Below are positions 21,536-33,415 of a stretch of 64,000 nt of DNA, in pieces. Where the stretch lies: NCBI RefSeq assembly GCF_001411555.2, contig NC_049910.1:36371250-36435249 (forward strand), given 5' to 3'. The stretch is from Juglans regia. Taxonomy: Eukaryota > Streptophyta > Magnoliopsida > Fagales > Juglandaceae. Under the pieces are notes generated by a model. It ran no database searches and was not told where the DNA came from. It was given only the letters and a program-made list of their open reading frames with translations. A program made the position numbers and the translations under genes. Position 1 is the stretch's first letter. Each line of letters opens with the position of its first letter.

Positions 21536-22069
21536 ATTAACCAAGCGAAGCCTAACCTTAACTTTCTTGGCTGCGTTACCTGTTTTTGCTTGGTACGGAT
21601 TATGGAGTTCAAATTCAATATAATATGTTTGGAATGTCAAATATTAATGCAAAAAAGAGTTCTGAAATGAGGAGTTCGTAAGCTTTCAGTCCCTTGAACA
21701 ATGTTCTCAAACTAGAATATTACGACATATATGCATGCTGAGGTTATGCTCAAGGTTGGGAAATACAAAGAGTCAAGATAGAATCTACAATTCCTGAAAC
21801 TTATCATTCGCGCATCATCCTCAAACATCGTAGGTTACAAGGAGCATCCACAAAGAATGAAGACTAATCGAGTTGGTACTGTATTACCAACAAGAGAAAT
21901 GATATTTATACTTATAAAAAAATAATATTTATAATCACGTTCAGGACTATTAAAAATGCTACTTATGCGAACTCTTTCACTAACTCGACTAATGGTCAAA
22001 TGTTGATCTTGCTGACATGTATGTCATGTGGCACTGTCACATCAACATGCAGTCAAATTTATTGTTATT
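21536..22069. other. Intergenic stretch
   Basis: No gene supported. A fragment of family B text (AGAAATGATATTTATACTTA) appears near 21895. Confidence 0.35.
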
Positions 22070-22245
22070 AATAGAGAAATGATATTTACAGTCTAGAGTG
22101 TACAAACGTCGTATAATTACTTTAAAAATATGAATAAATACGAATCCACATGAAAAGAAAATTAATTTTTTAACAATAAATCTTAATTTTTTTTAAAACA
22201 ACTGCACGACATTTGTGCACTCTACAACTGTATGTAACGTTACTT
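22070..22245 (+). mobile_element. Family B MITE, copy 4
   Basis: GAGAAATGATATTTACAGTC, GTGTACAAACGTCGT at the left; CTGCACGACATTTGTGCACT, CAACTGTATGTAACGTTACT at the right. Confidence 0.75.
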
Positions 22246-22685
22246 GAAAAAAATTATATTTTTAAATTGGTGTATACAACACACTTAAGTGTTTATATGT
22301 TATAATTTAATTTAAAAGATAAATTTTTAAATTTAAATATTATTATTTAAATAAAATTAATGATGTATTCTACCTATCTAACTTAAAAATAGAATAATTT
22401 ATACGTGAAAGAGTTGTGTTTGTAGCACGAACTTAAGGGCTATTTGTCTATGGGATGCGTGCAAGTTGCCACGTCATGGTCTAACATTTCCTCCTGTAAA
22501 ATATGTTTTGGGTTGGGCCCGGTCCACATTTCAGTTTCCATTATCCAAAATGGGCTTTTTCGGGCCCGATAGTATAGCTTGGTCCATAAGCAATCGAATC
22601 ATCATCCACCGTAGATAAATTTCAATTGCAGTCGAGCCGGGACGGCGAAGCAGCAGTAGCTAAGAAGTTTAGCCGAGAAGCGAAA

Positions 22686-25600
22686 ATGGAGGACGATGCG
22701 GAAATATATGACGGGATCAGAGCCCAGTTCCCTATGACATTCGGCAAGCAATCCAAGCCTCAAACCTCTCTCGAAGCCATTCACAGCGCCACTCGTCGCA
22801 CCGCCACCGCGAACCTTCCAGAAAACCTACCCCCATCCCCTTCCTCCTCCGCCAACCAGGCCAAAGACCTCCCTTCTATTTCCTCCTCCTCCAAAGTCTG
22901 GCTCACCTCCCTCCGTAGCTCCAAATCCGCCAACCCTAACCCTGAATTTTCGAGCAACGGAGGGTCCGCAACCGACGAAGCTGGATTAGTTGGGCCACCT
23001 CGGCCTCCGGTGTATCCGAATTCGGATGAGGATGAGGATGAGGATGGAGGCGTGATGATTGGTCCGCCGAGGCCGCCGCCGGCCCAATCAGGTTCCGACG
23101 ATGAGGAGAAGGAGGAGATGATTGGACCGCCGAGACCGCCTCCTGGACTGAATGTGGGCGATTTAGGTTCGGACGAAGAAGAGGAGGAGAATCGGTACCG
23201 GATTCCGCTAAGTAATGAGATTGTTCTCAAGGGACACACCAAGGTGTTTCTTTTCACCTCCCCCTCTATAATTTTCTTTTCCGATAGCTCGCACATATCC
23301 AATAGAAAAAGCAAAAATGAGATTAAGCTGATTGAATCCCGTATATGTAAAATATAATATTTATTTGGAGTGTTGTGCGTCGTTTCGAGTTTAGGCGAAT
23401 AGCTGGTACTGAGAACTTGGTTCTTTTTCATCTTTTGACAGGTTGTTTCAGCTCTTGCAGTTGACCACTCTGGCTCTAGGGTTCTTTCCGGCAGTTATGA
23501 CTATACAGTACATATGTATGATTTTCAAGGAATGAATTCTCGTCTGGCTTCATTTAGACAGCTTGAACCATCTGAAGGCCATCAAGTTCGTAATCTTAGC
23601 TGGAGTCCGACGGCAGATCGTTTCTTGTGTGTGACTGGCTCAGCTCAAGCAAAGGTATTAGACACCATCTTTTTTCTTTTGTCATTGCTTAAAGCTGTCG
23701 TCTATGGGGGACAAAGCTCATGTTGGTGTTCCTTGTCCTTCAGATTTATGACAGGGATGGACTTACTCTAGGTGAGTTCGTTAAGGGGGATATGTACATT
23801 CGTGATCTGAAGAACACCAAGGGCCACATATCTGGGTTGACTTGGGGAGAGTGGCACCCTAAAAATAAGGAGACAATACTATCGTCGTCAGAGGATGGAT
23901 CACTTCGTATATGGGATGTAAATGACTTCAAAAGTCAGAAGCAGGTTTGTCTTATTTTGTTACCGGGGAATGATGCCATGCATTTGTCAATGATCTTAAC
24001 TTAAAAAGCTGACTAGGTTTTGCTCGATCTATTTCTCTCTTATTTTCTTGAAACGTTTTACACAAACGTCTGGCGGCCTTGAATGAATAATCATGTTTTG
24101 CACACATTGGCCCAAGTGATTCCTATATCATTCATAATTTGGTAATTCATGCAAGCAGATTATTAAGGGAGGTGGGGAGTTGCTCCATCCTGACCTCCCT
24201 CATTCTGCCGTAGTTTGATATGCAACCAGGAAATTAAGTGACCTTAAACTAAATGCTTGAGTTATTCATATTGTAGGTCATAAAACCAAAACTTGCAAGG
24301 CCTGGAAGGGTGCCAGTTACCACATGCACTTGGGATAGTGAAGGAAAATGCATTGCTGGTGGCATAGCAGATGGTTCTATACAGGTACTAGTTGCTTTTC
24401 TCCTTTTATATTTGATAAGTAATTCATTTTTTTTACCTATCAAAAATAGAAAAGTAATTCAAATTTTATTGAAGGCATAGGGGCATAGAGGGGCACAACC
24501 CAAGCACATTTATTTATTTTTTGATTAGTAAGAAGGAAATAGGAAGTATTTACCAAAGAAGGACATAGGAAGTATACAAAAGGATAAAACCCACTAGCAA
24601 GAAGAAGAAGAGCAAAATTCCCTAAAATTTTATAGGCTGGAAACTCGATGGCTGTTGTGAGTATTTTTCCGAGCATAGAGAATGTTGAACGTTATGGCTT
24701 TTAGTCGGTTGCTGTCCTCTCACAGTCTTCAGAAGTTCAGGCATTGCTTTCTTTCCAAACTTCTGAGTTTCTGCAGTCGCGACAAGGATTTTGCTTTGCC
24801 AACATATCAACAGGTCTACCACTCTCTGGGGACCCATTCCAAATGTGCTAATTTCTTGTTTCTCTCTTGATAGCTTGGTGCCAATTGATTGCAATAGGAT
24901 AGAATTATCTACGTTCTCTTGGTGTTTGCATTGTGATAACCGATTGTTATGGTGTGGACCTTTGCCACAATGGACTTTGCATCAGCTTCTTTTCACATTG
25001 GGTGCTCACTTTATTTTTCAGATATGGAATCTTAAGCCTGGATGGGGAAGCAGGCCAGACATATATGTTGAAAACAGTCATTCAGATGATATTTCTGGTC
25101 TTAAGTTCTCTAGCGACGGGCGACTTCTACTGTCAAGAAGCTTTGATGGTTCACTGAAGGTGATAATAGACATGTTCAGAGACTGTTTCTATTTACATTC
25201 CATCAAATTTGTAGCTGTTATGTATATCTACCTAGCTCGTTTTGTCCTTGTAATTTGTGAAATGCATGTCAGGTTTGGGATTTACGCCAAATTAAAGTGC
25301 CGCTTAAGGTGTTTGAGGATCTCCCAAACCACTATGCTCAAACTAATATTGCATTCAGTCCAGATGAGCAACTATTCCTAACTGGAACATCTGTTGAAAG
25401 GGAGAGCACAACTGGGGGTTTGCTATGCCTTTATGATCGAGCCAAACTTGAGCTTGTTTCAAGGGTTGGGATATCCCCTACTTGTAGTGTTGTGCAGTGT
25501 ACTTGGCACCCAAAGCTAAATCAGGTAAACATGATATAACATGCTTTATGGTACAATAACATTGTACAATCCTGATTCTTACATGCAGTACAGCAGCATG

Positions 25601-26137
25601 ATTGTAGATCATAGTCATATAGTCCTCGTAAACTAATAAAACTTCTGTTCCCAAGCAATTTTGTTGGGAATAAGTAAAGCTTTTGTTGACTTGGATTGCA
25701 GCTTTTGCCTTTTTTTATGAAATCTATATTACTAAAAAGAAAAGAGCGTGAAAACATACTGATTTTCATCCATGTTTTTCTTTGTTTCTGAAGATCTTTG
25801 CAACGTCTGGGAACAAAAGCCAAGGAGGAACTCACGTATTATATGATCCAACCCTCAGTGAGAGGGGGGCTCTTGTGTGTGTTGCTCGGGCTCCAAGGAA
25901 AAAATCTGTTGATGATTTTGTGGCAAAACCTGTTATTCACAACCCTCATGCTCTTCCTTTATTTAGAGATCAGCCAAGTCGAAAGCGCCTTCGAGAGAAA
26001 GAATTGAAGGACCCGATGAAGTCCCACAAGCCTGAACTCCCTGTAACAGGACCAGGCTTTGGTGGAAGGGTTGGCGTGAGTGCAGGCAGCTTATTGACCC
26101 AATACCTTCTTAAGGTAATGGGTTATCCCTCTATAAC

Positions 26138-26169
<32 letters not shown>

Positions 26170-26394
26170 ATTTCATACTTCAAAATTTGAAAGTAGTGGT
26201 GGAGACTTATTCGAGTTCCATTGCAGCAAGGGGGTATGATCAAGGAGACATGGATGGAGGAAGATCCAAGAGAAGCTATACTAAAGCACGCGGATGCTGC
26301 AGAAAAAGATCCCAAGTATATTGCTCCAGCATATGCACAAACCCAGCCTGAGCCTGTTTTTGCAAAGTCAGACTCTGAGGATGAAGAGAAATGA
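22686..26394 (+). CDS. WDR70: WD40 repeat protein of the WDR70 family
   Basis: Exons: 22686-23243, 23442-23654, 23744-23944, 24277-24384, 25022-25159, 25273-25524, 25794-26114 and 26227-26394 (1959 nt, 652 aa). Every intron is GT-AG and every exon is a whole number of codons, so all junctions are phase 0. The acidic N-terminus carries three spaced [V/I]GPPRPP motifs (about residues 102-108, 125-131 and 146-152), each followed by an Asp/Glu-rich run. The WD40 propeller follows from about residue 180, with GHTK..VVSALAVDHSGSRVLSGSYDY, SSSEDGSLRIWDV, ADGSIQIWNL and SRSFDGSLKVWDL. The tail has basic SRKRLREKE and acidic SDSEDEEK, suggesting a nuclear protein. Animal and yeast WDR70 relatives act in chromatin and DNA repair; the plant role is inferred. 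The start is the first ATG after the 5' leader, in the context AAAATGG. Confidence 0.95.
24417..24640 (-). repeat. Retroposon-tail-like fragment in WDR70 intron 4
   Basis: A TTTTTTTTACCTATCAAAAA block and then GGCATAGGGGCATAGAGGGG, CACAACCCAAGCAC resemble the GGCGAAGCC...AAGTACACGG retroposon end at 36107. AAGTAATTCA flanks part of it (24417-24426 and 24452-24461). Boundaries are uncertain. Confidence 0.4.
26137..26166 (+). repeat. (CT)n microsatellite in WDR70 intron 7
   Basis: About 15 CT dinucleotide units, just upstream of the last intron's acceptor. It may serve as part of the polypyrimidine tract region. Confidence 0.85.
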
Positions 26395-27034
26395 GCTGAT
26401 CGTGGTTCTTGATAGCTGCTGCTACCATCAGGGGAAGGCCGCCACCAAAGGAACTATGGCCGGCTGGGGTGGAAAATGTGAGAGCCCATAGCCTTGCACC
26501 TTCAACCCCCTGCTGTTTCATTGAAATGTTTTCGCAGCCATAGAAGATGTTTTAAATCTGCTCGCATCGAGGGGAGCCATGCCACTTTCCTTCAACCATG
26601 CTGGATCCGGGATCCCTATAATCTGGGATCAAATTCTCGACCGAGAAATGAGAATCTGGTAGTTGGTCAAAGCGGACTTCACAGGATTTGCTTCAAATAG
26701 TATTAGTGAGTGATAAAATAGAATAACAAGATTTTGCTGGAGCTTTCTTGAAGAAACAACATAACACTGGGCATGTACAATTATTTTTGTAGCGATTATT
26801 CTCTTCTATTTTCCGTGAACTCCCCGTGAACTCTCCATCTTTTTTTAAGGTTTCTTGACTAACTAAACTGTGTTGCAACTGGCAATTTTCTGTTTGATAT
26901 CGAGTGGTATCTGGTGGGTCATCTACACTCGAGATGGAAAATACCAATTACCACGGTATTGCTGTTTTTTTTTTCTTTTTTTAATAAAAAAATTGTGGGT
27001 CTAGTTCTCGGCTTTAAAGAAGTGTTAAAAAAAT
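26395..27034 (+). other. WDR70 3' flank / 3' UTR
   Basis: Follows the TGA at 26392-26394. No further gene supported. A T-run near 26966-26981 and AATAAA near 26983 could mark transcript termination. Confidence 0.4.
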
Positions 27035-27215
27035 TATAAGTAATGCTACAAGTAATCGTTGAATGTGTGTAAGTGTTGTGCGACTGCTTCGAAAAAGAGT
27101 AGAATTTACTATTAAAAAATTATTATTTTTTCATGTAAATTTTGTATTTATTCACTTTTTACAAAATAATTGTACGGTATTTACACACTCACGACTGCAA
27201 TTATCATTTTTCTTT
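27035..27215 (-). mobile_element. Family B MITE, copy 5
   Basis: Reverse orientation: AGTAATGCTACAAGTAATCG, GTGTAAGTGTTGTGCGACTG, CGAAAAAGAGTAGAATTTAC at the left and TTGTACGGTATTTACACACT, CACGACTGCAATTATCATTT at the right. Confidence 0.75.
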
Positions 27216-27697
27216 TTAACTTTTAAGTCTTGTTACCAATCCTTCTTTGGAAGCCCCTTGGACATACCATATTTGCAAGTTTATTCAAATGTTTTTTATG
27301 TTGCATGCTTCCCAAAGGAAAGACTTGAAAGGAAATGAGGATGTTACATGAATAATTGTTAAAAGTGAAATACATCGAAGACAATCATGCGATCAGGTAA
27401 AAGTAAAATTTTCTCATGGATTCTTTCAAAGTTATTTACAGAAATTTGGAGTGAAGCGAAGCTATATAATAAGCCCAAAATGAGATCCACCATAAAGATT
27501 GGGATCATGATCCTTTCTGCTAGGCATTACAACGGGTATTAGTGTGTGGTATTTGGAATTTTACTTCAAGTATTATGTTACAAAGTCATTGTTACAAGCT
27601 TCAGCTATGTGGCAGTTCAACTAGTCATTCAGACTGATAGAATCTTTGTTTGTACCTATGAGTTTTGAAGTGTTACATTGCTACTAACAGGATTGAG

Positions 27698-30600
27698 TTA
27701 AGTGTACCCATTCTCAAATCTGGACAAATGAGAGTCTGATAGAACTGTGAACAGTTGTGTATCTACAAATAGCTGCAAAACCCAAACAATGAATTCATAA
27801 GCAATAAAATAATCGACTTAACAACTTGCTAGCAACCTAAAAATGAAGATTGTAGATTTAAATGTACTCAATTATTGATCCAATTAAGTCATTCAAATTC
27901 AACTTTAATTTTTGACAAGTTTTGAGTCAGAAATAGATATCAATCCAGTGGAAACATCACTGATCCAAAAACTGAACTTAATGGCGAGTATCCAAGTTAC
28001 AACTGAGAAAAATCAATGAACTTGTCAGTCCAGTTTTCCAGTGCTTGAGCAAACATGTAGTTTCTGCAGGAAAATAGGTAACCAAAATGCTCTATTTGTT
28101 TTCTAAAAATAAATGGTTCACAAATCTTCAAGATGTATCTCTGAACATTAGCACAGAATCAAGCATATTTTTTCCCTGGGCAGAGACATGTGAACTCATG
28201 TCCTTCAACATGAAATTATCCAAGTTTTTAATCCTACAGAAATCGTAGTCCCCTCTCAGTCGAGAATTGCTATGACTATATAATTTCACCTTAATGATGA
28301 TCTATCACTTGCTGAGACCTAGCCATCCACCTCTTAGCCACTACATCCAACGAAAGAGCTCTTAGCATGTTATGATGGTGTGTGTCTTCGACTCAACCCA
28401 TTAAATTTGATCATAGGCATTCAAATAAGCCCCACATTAAATAACAAGAGCTTCAGTCCTTCTCAGGGGCTTGGGGCTCTGCCTCAAGTATCTAAAATGA
28501 ATTGAATTTACCTGACCCAACCTGACTAGGGAGGATCAGAATTAGATTAAAATGTGCGTATCTCATTGAGTTAGGATGTGTTAGAAATAGGTAGCCGATG
28601 TAAATAATTGGGTTTTCTAGCGGCTTTTGCCTGCTGATGTAGTCCAAAGGCTAAACCATGTAAATTGCACTGCCCGTCATCTTATAAAAAGTTACTATAT
28701 TGTGGATAAGTATCACCAATTCACAAGAATTTGGGCCATGACACTGTGTTCCATATATTGCTGGTGAAGACTCATGATGATGATTTCATCACTTCCATAC
28801 TTAAGCTAAATAAATGCACAAAGTTATGCCTCATTTGGCTAGATGTTGCCAATCCTTCCATAGGAAATTACTAAACTGCTTTTACACTGTGAAATCACCA
28901 CTTGTCCTAAAAGTTTAAATTGATGGGAATGGATAGATTTTATTATTTATATCATATCTTTAACACTTTCCCTCACGTGTGGGGTGGACTCTCTCTCAAT
29001 GAGTGTCCCAACACATGGAATATTTAATTAAATGGTGTATAATGTAGAGTGAGGGTTCGAACTCAGGACCTCTACTCTGATACTATGTGAAATCACCACT
29101 TATCTCAAAAGCTTAAGCTGATGGGAAGATGTAAATTTTATTGTTTCTATCATATTCTTAACATACACAATAGAACAAACTTGCAATTATAGTGAAGAAC
29201 ACAAAATTACCTTGATAAATGGTTTGTCCCTACCAGGAAAGGAATCAATAAAGCTATCTTTAAGAAGTAAAGATACCTGGAAGGTAACCAAAGATTTAGA
29301 TGTCAAAGAAGCATAACAAGCTAGTCTCTCCACAGTATTTGCTGTGTTTCATGGAAAGTTTACGGAAATGTCAGTGGATAATGAGTTTAGTTACTCTAAC
29401 CCTGTCATTGTTTGACTCTACACTAGTTATTGTATAAGACCTCAGATCTGAACAAAGTGACTCCAAGTAGCGCCTCATGACATTCAAAAACTCAGCTGCA
29501 GCTTCAGCCTGCAAATTGATACTACAAAGATTAATTGCTGCCTAAAGGAAAAGACATGAAGATCAAACTATCCTATATAAGGTAGATACTAGATATAAGG
29601 TAGTAAGATGTTGAAAAAAGGAGGAAAATGCAAAGGCATTTCAGTGCTCGATGCTACAAAAATTTGGGTTTTAGCGTGGTAAAGAGCAAAGAACAAAATG
29701 ATGAATTAAGTACGATCAGAAAAATTATAGTTCTAGAGTAGGGAAGATTGCAAGGAATAACAAAATTGCCCTCTGAAGCTACAAAATTTTCATAAAGCAT
29801 ATTGCAAAAATGTGAAAAAAATCTCAAAACTCCTATTTTTGTCAGTAATTTACAAAGTCGATAGGTTTTGTACCAAAGACTTCATCCTCCACTTTACTTT
29901 TTTCAAGCATTTATATGATAACAGATATAACTTTTATACATAATATATGTATATTATAGGGGCCGGCCATTAAAAGTACACTTCACAACTGGTGCAGGGA
30001 AGAAATCAGAGTCCTCCCCACACCCAGAAAAGTACACGATATGGGAATAAAAGTGATCACAGAATCCTCCAAAGGTCCTCCAGGGAATTGTGGTGGGGGT
30101 GGAGTATTGGGGATCATAGGGGCCGGATAAAGGCGGGTTTTTCCGCTCACTATGGGTTCGGAACCAACAACGAGGCTGAATTAAGAGCTTTACTTCAAGG
30201 GGTTCGGCTATGTAAAGAAATGGATTGCCGAAATATTATTTTGGAATGCGACTCTAAGGTAGTGGTGGATTGGGTGAAGAAGCGAGGCTGTAATTTATGG
30301 TATCTTTGGGATTACTGGGATTCCCTCCTTCAGGAACTAGATTGAGTTCAATTCCAAGTGGTGCACCAATTTAGAAAAGGCAACCAAGCTGCAGACTATT
30401 TAGCAAGGAAAGGAGAAGAGGGTTTAAATTGGAATTTTTTTCCTGGGGATTGCATACCGAGGTTATTGAGGGGTATTATTAGATTAGATGCTTTGGGAAT
30501 CCCAGCCATTAGAAGGTATTAGCTTTTGGGCTTTGTCGTGTTTTTTTAGGTATGTTTGAGGTTTTTACATAGAATTTTTTTTCTGGGGTTGGTTTTGGGT

Positions 30601-33366
30601 ACTTGGCTTTGGGTTATTTTTTAGTGCTATATTCTGCAAACCCCAAGTGACATGATGTGTTCCACGGTATTCCTCTGCCATAAGTGAGGGTTTTTCAATA
30701 AACTTGGGACGGGGCTGGCTATGTGTGTGGCTACCGGCTCTTTTTTTTAAAAAAAAAAAGAAGTTTGTCATCATTAAATTCGTTTCAGATAAAAGTAAAG
30801 TAGAAGACAAGTGTAAGGATCTCTCAGAATCTTGATGCAGAATTTTAACCCAACAAGAAACAATAATGAAGCACCCATAACAAGTATCTTGGTGAATCCA
30901 CGATGTCAAGATTCCTCATTGCCCACTTTCCATCAGTTGGGTACAAAATGGTTGAATGATATTTCATAATTTGTAAGTTCTTGATAGCAGAATTAAGTGA
31001 ACAAAGCAGTTAAAATTCAAACATGATTGCAGTTTAACTAATAAAGTGAAATTCTTGCTCTGAAGTTCAGGATAATTTAGCTATTTTCTATCATAGTTCT
31101 GGTATTTCTATTAATGCCACCTGATGCAGTTTCTAACAACAAAAACAAGCAGACACGGAAGATGAAACATCAAATTCTATGAGTGTGGAATAGAATAATA
31201 ACCTGCACTTCATTGCACCTATAAACGGGATGCCTCTTAGCAGTTGAACTTTCATGTGACAGTCTAGCATGGATTGGCCCCAGTTCAGAAACAAGCTCTT
31301 TATGCCGGGGAAGTGTTGGCAAATAACACATTTTCACCTGCTCAAACAAAAAGGCAACACAGAATATATTAAACTTAATAAAATCGAAAAAATTCAAACA
31401 ACAATTAACTTAAATATATTGGAAAAAGATATTCCATAAATATGTTTTTAAGACCACTGCAAAGATCTTCGACTTCCTTACTCAAATTGATGATTGTTGT
31501 GACACGTGATACATGTACATGATGAAAACAAGTGATACAGTACTATCAAAGTGGGGCACTAGGAAAGCAAATCAAATATATTTTTCTTAGTTTGCTTTCT
31601 TTCTACTATGCAAGTACTTGGTATTCTGCACTACAAATAAAACATGATAAGCCCCAAAGATTTACTGTTAGATTTGGTATATGGCTGGGTAACAATTCCA
31701 GCCTACACAATTAAAAACGACCTTCCCCATTATGTTACTGAAGACAATATACTTCTCAATTAGTGATGTACAATAAAAGAACAACGGAGAATGCTCCAAG
31801 GCCCTAACCAACCTGGTCCTTGAGAACATTAACATGAACAAGATTTGATGTTTTCATCTTCAAATCAGTGTGTATACGTTGTACACCAACCTGAAAAAAG
31901 TAACATCAAAAGACAACGTTGAAACAGTGATACAATTATCTAATAAGCTTGGAATTGGGGACCCTAAATTCTCTGTGAACTATGAAAATATGTTTTGGTT
32001 TTATACATAATAATACTACACAAACTCACAAAGCACAACATCAATCCAAGAGACTCAAGCATATAAGTTCTTGGACGACTTTTCACATAATAGACACCTC
32101 GAATCAATTTTTTTTGTAATAATTTAATGAAAAACCTTTGTAGTTGGGCCATTGCTGCTGACCTTAATGGCCTGGATCTACATGATTTTCTTGTCTCTAT
32201 TACGCCTACATAGTTAGGGCATACCTTTGTAATGCACTTGGCTATGCCTATTCATTGATTAATAAAATTTGTTTACCTATTAAAAAAAAAAAGAAAAAAA
32301 AAAAGAAGAAGAACAACTTGCCAATAGAGAAGTTGAACTTGCTTCAGAAACTCTTGAAAGAAAGTACTACACGAGTAATTCTAGTTGAATTAGTTAAAAC
32401 GCTCACAATATAAGGAACTGGAGCATCAAGAAAATCAAGCATCCTGCCTGGGAGAACCTGGAAAAATCAGTAGAAACCTAGTGTCAAGAGTAAGCAAACC
32501 GAAACTGGAAATACCTAACCCCATGTAAAAATACATTTAAGACACAATTTCCCACAAACACTTCCAAAACAGTTTGTGTGTGTGTGCGCACGTGCTTGTG
32601 TGTGTGTGAGAGAGGGAGAGAGAGAGAAGCAACTTACCTCATAAAAGTACAAAATATGAAGTTTAGGCTCATTTATTTATACTGCCAACTTCTGTTTCTA
32701 AAAACAGGAAACATTCCTTTACACTAATTTCTAAAAACAGGAAACATTCCATTTCCAGTTTTCAGAAACTAGAAAGTATTTTTGGCGTCAAGGCATGGTG
32801 GCAAGCTTGGATGTGTTAAACAATTGTTGTGGCACTATGGTGGTAGTAGAAACCTAGAGTCGATGGTTGGGAAGACAACAGTGATATTGTCGACGCCAGT
32901 AACAGTACCAGTGGTTAGGTGGAGTGGTGCTTCTTGTGAATGGCGTTAAAAATATTTGCCATTTTTCATGGAAAAGAAAAACTTTTGGATACCAACAATG
33001 AACGATAGTATTCTTTTCAATTGCTGCCCCTTTTAACAGAACAAGAAATAGAAAGGGCAAAGTAATCAACAACTATAAGTAACTAAATTAACATAAAAGT
33101 TCATGCTTTGGATGTTATCCCCATCAAAGGAAATCCTTGCATTATTGCAGGGTGATAATAAAAATAATATTAACCTAAAAGGTTTCGAAACACTTGCAGA
33201 AAAATCAAGACATTGAAATTTCTTTATACTTCTTTGATAAAGGGAGTAGAAACGCAAACTTTTCAAAATCCTTTCGAAAACCTTCGTTTTCTAGCTGAAA
33301 ATGTTAAAATAGCCTGAAAATACCGGTAAAGAATGTCCAACCATCACTAAGAATGACCAATCCCAT

Positions 33367-33415
<49 letters not shown>

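Noticed and set aside
22781..23431. 216-aa minus-strand open frame over WDR70 exon 1
   Set aside because: It is antisense to a well-supported exon. Its proline and serine runs are the mirror of the acidic/GPPRPP coding sequence.
28000..28070. Exon-like segment (minus strand) reading NYMFAQALENWTDKFIDFSQ in the last DENN intron
   Set aside because: It has a good acceptor, but the phase does not join from exon 16, and the exon at 27772-27698 gives the expected family ending directly.
29992..30345. 117-aa RNase H ORF as a functional gene
   Set aside because: It is the end of a LINE ORF cut by a stop codon and followed by the rest of the domain. It has no reverse transcriptase and no promoter.
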